Assembly (NCBI GenBank): GCA_050299555.1
Contig: JBNKWA010000018.1
Span: forward strand, 1 to 45,345
Origin: JBNKWA01 sp050299555
GTDB taxonomy: Bacteria; Pseudomonadota; Alphaproteobacteria; Rhodobacterales; Rhodobacteraceae
DNA length: 45,345 bases
Reading direction: 5' to 3'
Made by a program: the position numbers and the translations under genes. Below the pieces are notes generated by a model. It was not told the DNA's origin. It did not search any database and saw only the letters and a list, made by a program, of their open reading frames with translations. Below are positions 35,537 through 42,835 of this stretch, piece after piece; positions within the stretch are counted from its first letter, which is position 1; the number at the start of each line of letters is the position of its first letter.

Positions 35537-35565
35537 GGCTTACTGCCGCCTCGGCAGCCGGTCAA
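35537..35565 (-). promoter_or_regulatory. tRNA promoter
   Basis: On the minus strand, TTGACC (-35, 35560-35565) and TAAGCC (-10, 35537-35542) are separated by exactly 17 bases. The tRNA 5' end at 35525 lies 11 bases past the -10, so the transcript would have a leader of only a few bases. The spacing and consensus match a housekeeping sigma-70 promoter. Confidence 0.65.
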
Positions 35566-35625
35566 GCCAGCCCCGGTCCTCGAGGCGGCATCCACAGTGG
35601 CCGATCCGAAGCGCGCGCCTCGACA

Positions 35626-35670
35626 CGCGCCCGGGCGCGAGGGTGGGTGGGTGGGGAGCGCCCGGGCGCG
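35626..35670 (+). repeat. G-quadruplex-loop hairpin, copy 2
   Basis: A 13-bp perfect stem (35626-35638, CGCGCCCGGGCGC, with 35658-35670) encloses a 19-base loop containing GGGTGGGTGGGTGGGG on the plus strand, a textbook parallel G-quadruplex motif with single-base loops. It sits between the tRNA promoter and GTCCCC repeat A. Arm sequence differs from copies 1 and 3 while pairing stays perfect. Confidence 0.82.
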
Positions 35671-35710
35671 TTCGCCGTCCCAAAGGCCGGAAAGCCCGGT
35701 ACGTTCCCGT

Positions 35711-35781
35711 GTGTTCCCACAGGCGCTGACACTTTTACTGTTTGAATCCAATTGGTTGACATGGCGTCCCCATGGGGACGC
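35711..35781 (-). repeat. GTCCCC-palindrome repeat, copy A
   Basis: Read on the minus strand it begins with the perfect 18-bp palindrome GCGTCCCCATGGGGACGC (35764-35781), then GTCAACCAATTGGATTC, then a core containing AGTAAAAGTGT, and ends in a degenerate GTGGGAACAC half-site. Long subtype, shared with copy D. It fills most of the leader in front of the DUF1344 gene. Confidence 0.75.
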
Positions 35782-35973
35782 GCCGCGCTCACGCGGCCAT
35801 CAAGCCCGCGTCGCCCGAAGGTGATTGGAACGGATCGGGCGCCGATACCAGATACAGCGCCGTGGTCCCGGAGGCCGCCGGCCCTGCCCCGCCGAAACGG
35901 CGCCGGCAGGGCGATCCGACGCCCCCGAGGGGCCACGCAACATGTCCCCAAGGACAACAGGAGATCCTTCATC

Positions 35974-36231
35974 ATGCGCAATCGTCTGGTAACCGCAACG
36001 CTCGCCGCCCTCGTCCTCGGCGGTGCCGCCGCCTTTGCGGCGACCGACACCGTCGGCAAGGTCAAGACGTTCGACGCCACGACCATGACGCTGACGCTGG
36101 ACAACGGCACCACCTACTACCTTCCCGACGGCTTCAAGGATCCCGGCCTCAAGGCCGGCGAGAAGGTCACGGTCAGCTGGAACATGATCAACGACCGCCA
36201 CGAGGTCGAGACGGTCACCATCCAGAACTGA
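35974..36231 (+). CDS. DUF1344 small periplasmic protein
   Basis: Secreted protein of 85 aa. Signal peptide MRNRLVTATLAALVLGGAAAF, then AATDTVGKVKTFDATTMTL, LDNGTTYYLPDGF and GEKVTVSWNMINDRHE, the DUF1344 pattern of a small beta-barrel (OB-like) domain. ATG at 35974 follows AGGAGA. Function of the family is unknown; members are frequent in Rhizobiales and Rhodobacterales. It stands alone between two GTCCCC repeats (A upstream, B 90 bases downstream). Confidence 0.85.
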   Translation: MRNRLVTATLAALVLGGAAAFAATDTVGKVKTFDATTMTLTLDNGTTYYLPDGFKDPGLKAGEKVTVSWNMINDRHEVETVTIQN

Positions 36232-36320
36232 CGCCGTTCCGGCAACGGGTGGGCGCGGCGGGCGGCGCGGGGTAGGCTCCGCCCGCCGCGTCTGCCCCCG
36301 CCCCACGGCGTCGCCAGGCA

Positions 36321-36400
36321 GGTTCCCACCTGTCCCCACGATGTCCCCACGGGAAACATAACGATTCCAATTGGTTGACCCCCCGTCCCCATGGGGACGC
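36321..36400 (-). repeat. GTCCCC-palindrome repeat, copy B
   Basis: On the minus strand it begins with the palindrome CGTCCCCATGGGGACG (36384-36399), then GTCAACCAATTGGAATC, then TTTCCCGTGGGGAC, and continues with two more GTGGGGAC/GTGGGAAC half-sites. Short subtype, like copy C. It starts 89 bases after the DUF1344 stop. Confidence 0.75.
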
Positions 36401-36483
36401 CCGATCGTGGCGGCCGGATCGCGCCGAAATACGCCGGCCACCATGCCGGATTCCCCGCCCCTTGTCTTCGCGGCGAGAAAAAC

Positions 36484-36540
36484 GTCCCCACGGGAAATTG
36501 CACGGAATCAACGGCTTGACCACCCGTCCCCATGGGGACG
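36484..36540 (-). repeat. GTCCCC-palindrome repeat, copy C
   Basis: On the minus strand it begins with CGTCCCCATGGGGACG (36525-36540), then GGTGGTCAAGCCGTTGATTC, then TTTCCCGTGGGGACG. It ends 63 bases before the purM GTG, so it lies within the purM promoter/leader. Short subtype. Together with copy B it occupies most of the 372-base gap 36232-36603, where I see no gene. Confidence 0.75.
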
Positions 36541-36603
36541 CCTTGTCCGCCCCCCAAATCTGGGGCAAAAGCGGGCCGACCAGAAACGGGCGGGAGCGCG
36601 GGC

Positions 36604-37650
36604 GTGAACGACGGAAGGAACGGCCTCAGCTACCGCGACGCGGGTGTCGACATCGACGCCGGCGAGGCGCTGGTGGAGCGGATCAAGCCGGCGGCCCGAT
36701 CCACCGCCCGCACGGGGACCATGGGCGGGCTCGGCGGCTTCGGGGCGCTCTTCGATCTCAGGGCGGCGGGGTTCTCGGACCCGGTGCTGGTGGCCGCCAC
36801 CGACGGGGTCGGCACCAAGCTGAAGATCGCCATCGAGACCGGGCTGGTGGGCACCGTCGGCATCGACCTCGTCGCCATGTGCGTGAACGACCTGATCTGC
36901 CAGGGGGCGGAGCCGCTCTTTTTCCTCGACTACTTCGCCACCGGCCGGCTCGAGGTCGACCAGGCCGCCGCGGTGATCGAGGGCATCGCCGCCGGCTGCC
37001 GGGAAGCGGGCTGCGCGCTGATCGGCGGCGAGACGGCCGAGATGCCGGGCATGTATGCGGGCGGCGACTTCGACCTTGCCGGCTTTGCCGTCGGTGCCAT
37101 GGAGCGCGGCCGGCACCTGCCCCGGGACGTGGCCGAGGGCGACCTCTTGATCGGCCTCGCCTCGTCGGGCGTCCACTCCAACGGCTACTCGCTGGTCCGC
37201 AAGGTGGTCGAGGCGGCCGGCCTGGCCTGGGATGCGCCGTCCCCGTTCGGCGGCGGCGCACTGGCCGAGGCGCTGCTGACCCCGACCCGGATCTATGTCG
37301 CCGCCGCCCGGGCCGCGATCGCGGCGGGCGGCGTTCACGGGCTGGCCCATATCACCGGCGGCGGCATCACCGACAACCTGCCGCGGATCCTGCCCGAGGG
37401 GCTCGGCGCGCGGATCGATCTTTCCACCATCCAGCCGCCCCCCGTCTTCGGCTGGCTTCGGGCCGGCGGCGGCATGGCCGAGGCCGAGATGCTGAGGACC
37501 TTCAACTGCGGCGTCGGGCTGATCCTCGCCGTGGCCCCCGACCGCATCGCGCCGGTCGAGGCGGCGCTGTCGGCGGCGGGCGAAACCCCGCGGCGGATCG
37601 GCACGGTGATCCGCGGCGAGGGCGTCGCCTATTCCGGCCGGCTGGAATGA
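36604..37650 (+). CDS. purM: Phosphoribosylformylglycinamidine cyclo-ligase
   Basis: AIR synthetase of purine biosynthesis, 348 aa. It closes the imidazole ring of FGAM with ATP. The N terminus GLSYRDAGVDIDAGEALVERIKP is characteristic, and TDGVGTKLKIA (near residue 63) and LIGGETAEMPGMY (near 140) are the nucleotide-binding signatures. The start is GTG at 36604 with GGGAG upstream; an ATG at 36532 falls inside GTCCCC repeat C and gives a Pro-rich non-family leader. The stop overlaps purN (ATGA). Confidence 0.95.
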   Translation: MNDGRNGLSYRDAGVDIDAGEALVERIKPAARSTARTGTMGGLGGFGALFDLRAAGFSDPVLVAATDGVGTKLKIAIETGLVGTVGIDLVAMCVNDLICQGAEPLFFLDYFATGRLEVDQAAAVIEGIAAGCREAGCALIGGETAEMPGMYAGGDFDLAGFAVGAMERGRHLPRDVAEGDLLIGLASSGVHSNGYSLVRKVVEAAGLAWDAPSPFGGGALAEALLTPTRIYVAAARAAIAAGGVHGLAHITGGGITDNLPRILPEGLGARIDLSTIQPPPVFGWLRAGGGMAEAEMLRTFNCGVGLILAVAPDRIAPVEAALSAAGETPRRIGTVIRGEGVAYSGRLE

Positions 37651-38243
37651 CCGCCCGGGTCGCGATCCTGATCTCTGGCGGCGGTTCGAACATGGCGGCG
37701 CTGGTCACGGCCATGCGGCAGCCCGGCTTCCCGGCCGAGCCGGTACTGGTGATCTCCAACCGTCCGCATGCGGACGGCCTCGCCAAGGCCGAGGCGGCCG
37801 GCGTGCCGACCCGGGTGATCGACCACAAGGTCCATGCCAGCCGCGAGGACTTCGACGCCGCGCTCGACGCTGCCCTGACCGAGGCCCGGCCCGACATCGT
37901 CTGCCACGCCGGCTTCATGCGCATCCTGACGCCGGCGCTGGTGGCGCGCTGGCGGGGCCGGATGCTGAATATCCATCCGTCGATCCTGCCGCTCTTTCCC
38001 GGGCTCCATACCCATGCCAGGGCGCTGGAGGCCGGCATGGCCGTGCATGGCTGCACCGTCCACGAGGTGACCGAGGACCTCGACGCCGGCCCTATCCTCG
38101 GCCAGGCGGTGATCCCGGTGCTGCCCGGCGACACCCCCGAGAGCCTGGCCGCGCGCCTGCTCCCGATGGAGCACCGGCTCTATCCGGCGGTGCTGGAACG
38201 CTTCGCCCGCGGCGAGCGGACCCCGGTGACGCTGTTCCCGTGA
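37647..38243 (+). CDS. purN: Phosphoribosylglycinamide formyltransferase
   Basis: GAR transformylase, 198 aa, transferring a formyl group from 10-formyl-tetrahydrofolate. Visible signatures: VAILISGGGSNMAALV at the N terminus, ILTPALVARWRGRMLNIHPSILPLFPG (catalytic Asn and His, near 92-118) and HEVTEDLDAGPILGQ (catalytic Asp, near 140). ATG at 37647 overlaps the purM stop, and its stop overlaps the next GTG, so the three genes form one translationally coupled unit. Confidence 0.96.
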   Translation: MTARVAILISGGGSNMAALVTAMRQPGFPAEPVLVISNRPHADGLAKAEAAGVPTRVIDHKVHASREDFDAALDAALTEARPDIVCHAGFMRILTPALVARWRGRMLNIHPSILPLFPGLHTHARALEAGMAVHGCTVHEVTEDLDAGPILGQAVIPVLPGDTPESLAARLLPMEHRLYPAVLERFARGERTPVTLFP

Positions 38244-38605
38244 GCCGGCCGGTCACAGCCATCCGCAACCTCGGGCCGGCCTATCAGAAGGCCTTCGCCG
38301 GCATCGGCATCACCACCGCCGAGGAGGTCATCGCGCTCGGGGCCGATGCGGCCTATGGCCGCCTTCTCGCGGCCGGCCACCGGCCGCATTTCATCGGCTA
38401 TTACGTGCTGGTGATGGGGCTTCAGGGGCGGCCGTGGAACGACCCCTCGCCGGAGGAGAAACACGCCCTGCGGCAGCGCTTCGATGCCCTCAAGGCGACG
38501 GCCGCCACGGCGGGCGATTCCGGGGCGACAAGGGCCCGGCTGGAGGCCGTACTGAACCAGATCGGGGTTGTGCCGGGACCGGGAGACGGCCCGAAATCGC
38601 CCTGA
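38240..38605 (+). CDS. TfoX C-terminal-domain protein
   Basis: Protein of 121 aa matching the C-terminal (helix-hairpin-helix-like) domain of TfoX/Sxy: IRNLGPAYQKAFAGIGITTAEEVIALGADAAY (residues 8-40), then GRPWNDPSPEEKHALR. The N-terminal TfoX domain is absent, so this is a domain-only form. GTG start at 38240 overlaps the purN stop. TfoX in Gammaproteobacteria activates competence genes; the role of stand-alone C-terminal domains is not established. GTCCCC repeat D begins 8 bases after its stop. Confidence 0.85.
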   Translation: MSRPVTAIRNLGPAYQKAFAGIGITTAEEVIALGADAAYGRLLAAGHRPHFIGYYVLVMGLQGRPWNDPSPEEKHALRQRFDALKATAATAGDSGATRARLEAVLNQIGVVPGPGDGPKSP

Positions 38606-38612
38606 AATCAGA

Positions 38613-38705
38613 GCGTCCCCACGGTGTCCCCACGGGGACGGGTGGTCAAAGCACTGATTCAAAACGATAAAAGTGTTAACGCGGGTGGGGACGGTGTGGG
38701 GACGC
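38613..38705 (+). repeat. GTCCCC repeat, copy D, with terminal inverted repeats
   Basis: A 93-bp element. The 21-bp left end (38613-38633) and the reverse complement of the right end (38685-38705) agree at 18 positions: each is GCGTCCCCAC, three variable bases, then GTCCCCAC. Inside are the arms GTCCCC/GGGGAC (38626-38639), then GGTGGTCAAAGCACTGATTC and a core with GATAAAAGTGTTAACGC. Opposite orientation to copies A-C. The core matches copy A best. Confidence 0.78.
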
Positions 38706-38830
38706 ACTGCGTCAGCCGCGTCGTTCGACGGTGCCCACAAGGGCGCCATCGGGCGCGACGGGGGCGCGACGGGGGCGCTACACGGGCGCGCCAACCTTCC
38801 CGGCCCGGTAGGAACGCCCGGGGCGCCCGG

Positions 38831-38880
38831 TGCGCCCGGGGCCGCGCGGGTGGGCTGGGTGGGGCGCGGCCCCGGGCGCA
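38831..38880 (+). repeat. G-quadruplex-loop hairpin, copy 3
   Basis: A 16-bp perfect stem (38831-38846, TGCGCCCGGGGCCGCG, with 38865-38880) encloses an 18-base loop carrying GGGTGGGCTGGGTGGGG on the plus strand. Arms differ from copies 1 and 2 at several paired positions, each change compensated on the other arm. Confidence 0.82.
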
Positions 38881-38995
38881 TTCGGACGCGTGACCGAGCG
38901 CTTTGCCATTGATGACTCGTCTGAAGGCGGTTGCGGCGCCGGGCGACGGCCGGATCAGTCCGCCTTGGGCCGCAATGCAGCGCGCCCGCACAGGA

Positions 38996-39017
38996 AAGGC
39001 CGCCCGAAGGCGGCCTT
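38996..39017 (-). terminator. Intrinsic terminator of ndk
   Basis: On the minus strand: AAGGCCGCC-TTCG-GGCGGCCTT, a perfect 9-bp stem with a stable TTCG loop, followed by TCC. It begins 32 bases after the ndk stop. The T-run is short, so efficiency is uncertain. Confidence 0.75.
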
Positions 39018-39049
39018 GCACATACGCCGGGATGGCGCAGGGGTCGCGG

Positions 39050-39472
39050 TCAGCCGACCAGTTCCAGCCCCGAGAAGAAATAGCCGATCTCGACCGCGGC
39101 GGTCTCGGGCGCGTCCGAACCGTGCACCGAGTTCTCGCCCACCGACAGCGCAAACGCCTTGCGGATGGTGCCTTCGTCGGCCTGGGCGGGGTTGGTGGCG
39201 CCCATGACCTCGCGGTTCTTGGCGATGGCCTCCTCGCCCTCGAGCACCTGCACCACCACCGGGCCGGATGCCATGAAAGTGCACAGCTCGTCGTAGAACG
39301 GGCGCTCCTTGTGCACTTCGTAGAACTTGCCCGCCTGCGCCTTGGTCAGGTGGATGCGCTTCTGGGCAATGATCCTCAGCCCTGCTTCCTCGAACTTGGC
39401 ATTGATCTTGCCGGTCAGGTTGCGCTTGGTCGCATCGGGCTTGATGATCGAAAGGGTGCGCTGGATCGCCAT
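39050..39472 (-). CDS. ndk: Nucleoside diphosphate kinase
   Basis: 140 aa, standard size. It transfers the gamma phosphate from ATP to other nucleoside diphosphates through a phospho-His. The N terminus AIQRTLSIIKPDATKRNLTG, the ATNPAQADEGTIRK loop and the active-site region near residues 112-125 (ENSVHGSDAPETA, with the catalytic His in SVHGSD) are all intact. ATG at 39472 follows GAGGAAAC. The frame remains open upstream to 39664 but without family match. Divergent from the ABC-F gene across 169 bases. Confidence 0.97.
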   Translation of the reverse strand: MAIQRTLSIIKPDATKRNLTGKINAKFEEAGLRIIAQKRIHLTKAQAGKFYEVHKERPFYDELCTFMASGPVVVQVLEGEEAIAKNREVMGATNPAQADEGTIRKAFALSVGENSVHGSDAPETAAVEIGYFFSGLELVG

Positions 39473-39641
39473 ACTCGTTTCCTCAGGTATACGTGCTCCG
39501 GCCGGATGCCGGAGATTACGGGACCGGTGGCCGATAGCATGGGTGGTCGCAAGGCGGAAGGGCCAAAAAGACGGCCCGGCCTGCGGCCATTGCCGGGCGG
39601 CAACGTTGACAGGGTGAAGGATTGCCGCCACATCCCCGCAG

Positions 39642-41510
39642 ATGCTCGCCTTCCGCAACATCACCTACCGGGTCGAGGGGCGGCCGCTTTTCGACGGCGC
39701 CTCGGCAGTGATCCCCACCGGCCACAAGGTCGGCTTCGTCGGCCGCAACGGCACCGGCAAGACGACGCTGTTCCGGCTGATCAGGGGTGAGCTGCACCTC
39801 GACGGCGGCGAGATCGAGACGCCGCGGCTGGCGCGCATCGGCGGGGTCGACCAGGAGGTACCGGCCAGTGCCACCTCGCTGATCGAGACGGTGCTGGCGG
39901 CGGACACGGAACGGGCGGCGCTGACGGCGGAGGCCGAGCACGCCACCGACCCGCACCGGATTGCCGAGATCCAGACCCGGCTTGCCGATATCGGCGCCCA
40001 TTCGGCCGAGGCGCGAGCCGGCGCGATCCTGAACGGGCTCGGCTTTGACAAGGCGGCGCAGGCGCGGCCTTGCGCCGATTTCTCGGGCGGCTGGCGGATG
40101 CGGGTGGCGCTGGCGGCGGTGCTGTTCGCGGCCCCCGACATCCTGCTTCTGGACGAGCCGACGAACTATCTCGACCTGGAAGGGGCGGTGTGGCTGGAAA
40201 GCTACCTCGCCCGCTATCCCCATACCGTGCTGGTGATCAGCCACGACCGGGCGCTCCTGAACCGCTCGGTGGGCGCGATCCTGCATCTCGACCGGCTGAA
40301 GCTGACCCTCTACCAGGGCAACTACGACAATTTCGACCGCCAGCGCCGGGCCCAGATGGCGCAGCTTCAGGCCGAGAAGCGGAAGCAGGACGACGCGAGG
40401 GCGCACATGCAGGCCTTCATCGACCGCTTCCGCTACAAGGCCTCGAAGGCGCGCCAGGCGCAGTCGCGGATCAAGGCGCTGGAGCGGATGCCGCCGATCG
40501 CGCTCATGGAGGAGTCCGGGGTCTCGGGGTTTTCGTTCCCCGAGCCCGAGGAGCTGTCGCCGCCGATCCTGCGGCTGGAAGAGGCGGCGGTGGGCTATGG
40601 CAGCCGGGCGGTGCTGTCGGGGCTCGACCTCAGGATCGACCAGGACGACTGCATCGCGCTGCTGGGGGCCAATGGCGAGGGCAAGTCGACGCTGGCGAAG
40701 CTCTTGTGCGACCGGCTGCAGCCGATGGCGGGGCGCAAGATCGCCGCGTCGCGGCTGAGGATCGGCTATTTCGCCCAGCACCAGCTGGACGAGCTGCATG
40801 CCGGCGAGACGCCGTTGCAGCATGTGCGGCGCCTTCGCCCGACCGAGAAGGAGGGGCAGTTGCGCGCCCGGCTGGCCCGGGGCGGCATCCGCGCCGAGAT
40901 CGTGCAGAACCCGGTGGAGCGGCTGTCGGGCGGGCAGAAGGCGCGGCTGGCACTGCTGCTGGCGACGATCGACGCGCCGCACATGATCATCCTCGACGAG
41001 CCGACCAACCATCTGGACATCGACAGCCGCGACGCGCTGGTGGCAGCGCTGACCGAATACAATGGCGCCGTGATCCTGATCAGCCACGATACCGAGCTGG
41101 TGGCGCGGGTGGCCGACCGGCTGTGGCTGGTCAGGGGCGGCCGGGTGAAGCCCTATGTCGAGGACCTGGAGACCTATCGGCGGATGCTGCTGTCGGAGCG
41201 TGGCGAGACGGTGAAGGCGCCGCCGGCGAAGGCATCGTCGGCGAAGGGCGGCAGCAAGGTACCGAAGGCGGACGTGGCGCCGCTCAGGGCCGAGGTCCGG
41301 CGCTGCGAGGAGCGGGTGGCCAAGCTGGAGGCGATGCGCAAGGCGATCGACGCCAAGCTGGCCGATCCGGAGTTCTACACAAGCGCCAACGGCGACGGCA
41401 TCGCCGCCTGGCAGAAGAAGCGCGACGAGGTGGTGGACGGGCTGGAGCGGGCCGAGGCGCTGTGGCTGGCGGCGCTGGAGAAGCTGGAAGCGGCGGGGGC
41501 GGCGGCGTGA
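39642..41510 (+). CDS. ABC-F family ATPase (YheS/Uup-like)
   Basis: Soluble protein of 622 aa with two ABC domains and no membrane segment. First Walker A GRNGTGKTT (34-42), signature SGGWRMR, Walker B ILLLDEPTNYLD. A linker of about 80 residues (QMAQLQAEKRKQDDARAHMQAF and onward) separates it from the second domain: GANGEGKST, LSGGQKARLALL, IILDEPTNHLD. The C-terminal 80 residues form a charged coiled coil. ABC-F proteins act on the ribosome (E site) in translation regulation or rescue; no antibiotic-resistance linker feature can be claimed. ATG at 39642; the MarC gene ATG overlaps its stop. Confidence 0.93.
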   Translation: MLAFRNITYRVEGRPLFDGASAVIPTGHKVGFVGRNGTGKTTLFRLIRGELHLDGGEIETPRLARIGGVDQEVPASATSLIETVLAADTERAALTAEAEHATDPHRIAEIQTRLADIGAHSAEARAGAILNGLGFDKAAQARPCADFSGGWRMRVALAAVLFAAPDILLLDEPTNYLDLEGAVWLESYLARYPHTVLVISHDRALLNRSVGAILHLDRLKLTLYQGNYDNFDRQRRAQMAQLQAEKRKQDDARAHMQAFIDRFRYKASKARQAQSRIKALERMPPIALMEESGVSGFSFPEPEELSPPILRLEEAAVGYGSRAVLSGLDLRIDQDDCIALLGANGEGKSTLAKLLCDRLQPMAGRKIAASRLRIGYFAQHQLDELHAGETPLQHVRRLRPTEKEGQLRARLARGGIRAEIVQNPVERLSGGQKARLALLLATIDAPHMIILDEPTNHLDIDSRDALVAALTEYNGAVILISHDTELVARVADRLWLVRGGRVKPYVEDLETYRRMLLSERGETVKAPPAKASSAKGGSKVPKADVAPLRAEVRRCEERVAKLEAMRKAIDAKLADPEFYTSANGDGIAAWQKKRDEVVDGLERAEALWLAALEKLEAAGAAA

Positions 41511-42124
41511 TGCTTACCCTGGCGCTGACTGCCTTCGCGACACTGTTCGTGGTCGTCGACCCGGTGGCGCTGGCGCCGATGTTCGTGGCCTTGACGCAAG
41601 GCATGGACGAGGTCGAGAGGCGCCGCATTGCGCTGCGTGCCTGTCTGATCGCCCTTGGCGTGCTGGTGGTCTTCGGGCTGGCCGGCGAGGGGCTGCTGAC
41701 GCTTGTCGGCATCTCGATGCCGGCCTTCCGCATCTCGGGCGGGATGCTGCTGTTCCTGATCGCGGTCGAGATGCTGTTCGAGAAGCGCACCGAACGGCGC
41801 GACAAGTCGGCCGAGCGGCGGCCCGACCCGTCGGTGTTTCCGCTCGCCATCCCGCTGCTGGCCGGCCCCGGCGCCATCGCCACGATGATCCTGCTGGCCG
41901 GGCAGCATTCGGGCGATCTGGCGCCGACGCTGACCATCTATGGCGTCCTTGCGGCGGTGATCGGGGTTGCCTACCTGTTCTTCCTGCTGGGCGGTGCCAT
42001 CGAGCGGGTGCTGGGCCACACGGGCACCAATGTCATCACCCGGCTGCTCGGCCTCCTTCTGGCCGCATTAGCGGTGCAGTTCATCCTGGACGGGCTGCGC
42101 GACACAGGCGTGGTGGCGGGCTGA
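41510..42124 (+). CDS. MarC-family membrane protein
   Basis: Integral membrane protein of 204 aa with about six helices. Family landmarks: FATLFVVVDPVALAPMFVALTQGM at the N terminus, FRISGGMLLFLIAVEML near residue 75, and SVFPLAIPLLAGPGAIATMILL near 110. Despite its name MarC is not established as a multidrug pump. ATG at 41510 overlaps the ABC-F stop (TGATG), so it is translationally coupled; the protease gene starts four bases after its stop. Confidence 0.92.
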   Translation: MLTLALTAFATLFVVVDPVALAPMFVALTQGMDEVERRRIALRACLIALGVLVVFGLAGEGLLTLVGISMPAFRISGGMLLFLIAVEMLFEKRTERRDKSAERRPDPSVFPLAIPLLAGPGAIATMILLAGQHSGDLAPTLTIYGVLAAVIGVAYLFFLLGGAIERVLGHTGTNVITRLLGLLLAALAVQFILDGLRDTGVVAG

Positions 42125-42128
42125 GGCG

Positions 42129-42713
42129 ATGGGCGAACCCGAGACACAGGCACGGTTCTTCTACCTGGCGATCCTCTTGCTGGCGATCGGCGGGTCGTTC
42201 CTATACGCCAACCGGCACCGGATGGGGCAGACGCTGCAGCAGGCCGCGGTCTGGGCGGCGATCTTTGTCGTGGCGATCCTCGGCTACGGCTTCAAGGACG
42301 AACTGACCCGCCAGCTCTACCCGCGCGCGGCGGTCTCCACCGCCGATGGCGGGATCGAGCTTCACCGCGGCCGCGACGGGCACTTTGCAGCGCAGCTCGA
42401 GGTCAACGGCGTGCCGGTGGACTTCCTTGTCGATACCGGCGCCAGCGACATCGTCCTGAGCGAAGAGGATGCAAGGCGCATCGGCATCAACATGGCGGCG
42501 CTGGAGTTCACCGGCATCGCCAGCACCGCCAACGGCCGGGTGAAGACGGCGCGGGTGCGGCTGGACACCGTCAGCTTCGCCGGCCGCACCGACCACGACG
42601 TCGGCGCCACGGTCAATGGCGGGCCGCTGGCCGGGTCGCTGCTGGGCATGTCCTATCTCAACCGCTTCGCCCGGATCGAGATCGAGGGCAATCGGATGAT
42701 CCTGCATCCCTGA
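42129..42713 (+). CDS. Retropepsin-like aspartic protease (TIGR02281 type)
   Basis: Inner-membrane-anchored protein of 194 aa. Two hydrophobic segments (about 10-27 and 39-55) precede a periplasmic retropepsin-like domain (about 75-194). The catalytic motif is FLVDTGASDIVLS with Asp102; the flap-side region TARVRLDTVSFAG and LLGMSYLNRFARIEIEG close the half-fold. Such clan AA proteases act as dimers because each chain supplies one Asp. Substrate unknown. It follows MarC by four bases in the same operon. Confidence 0.9.
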   Translation: MGEPETQARFFYLAILLLAIGGSFLYANRHRMGQTLQQAAVWAAIFVVAILGYGFKDELTRQLYPRAAVSTADGGIELHRGRDGHFAAQLEVNGVPVDFLVDTGASDIVLSEEDARRIGINMAALEFTGIASTANGRVKTARVRLDTVSFAGRTDHDVGATVNGGPLAGSLLGMSYLNRFARIEIEGNRMILHP

Positions 42714-42835
42714 GGAACCGGCGGCCGTTGAAGGTTGGCCGTTTCGCGCGCATTTCGGGCCGTTCGGCGTTAGCAGGGCGGAGCCGGGCGCTGCATCATC
42801 GGTGCGTTCACAATGTCAAGGGAAGGACCCTGAAG

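Larger units (their letters stand above)
35526..35973. other. Repeat-bearing gap, tRNA to DUF1344 gene
   Basis: This 448-base stretch holds the tRNA promoter, G-quadruplex hairpin copy 2 and GTCCCC repeat A. The remaining 190 bases, up to the DUF1344 start, contain no recognisable gene. A reading frame opens at 35752 inside the repeat and runs into the DUF1344 gene, but the upstream part has no signal peptide or family match. Confidence 0.55.
38606..39049. other. Repeat-bearing convergent gap, tfoX-like / ndk
   Basis: A 444-base gap with GTCCCC repeat D, G-quadruplex hairpin copy 3 and the ndk terminator. Around 38740-38800 is a short degenerate GC-rich repeat (GGGCGCGACGG units). A collagen-like frame, GPVGTPGAPGAPGA, arises here from the repeats and is not considered a gene. 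Confidence 0.55.

Noticed and set aside
36117..36568. Minus-strand frames through repeats B and C giving similar peptides (MGTGGQ, FPVGT)
   Set aside because: The similarity follows from the DNA repeats; copies A and D have a stop a few codons after the same start, so conserved coding is not supported.
35711..38705. GTCCCC repeats as a CRISPR array
   Set aside because: Spacing is irregular, copies lie in both orientations, genes intervene, and no cas genes are present.
38673..38912. Collagen-like small frame (GPVGTPGAPGAPGA)
   Set aside because: It arises from GC-rich repeats and hairpin copy 3, has no ribosome site, and starts inside GTCCCC repeat D.
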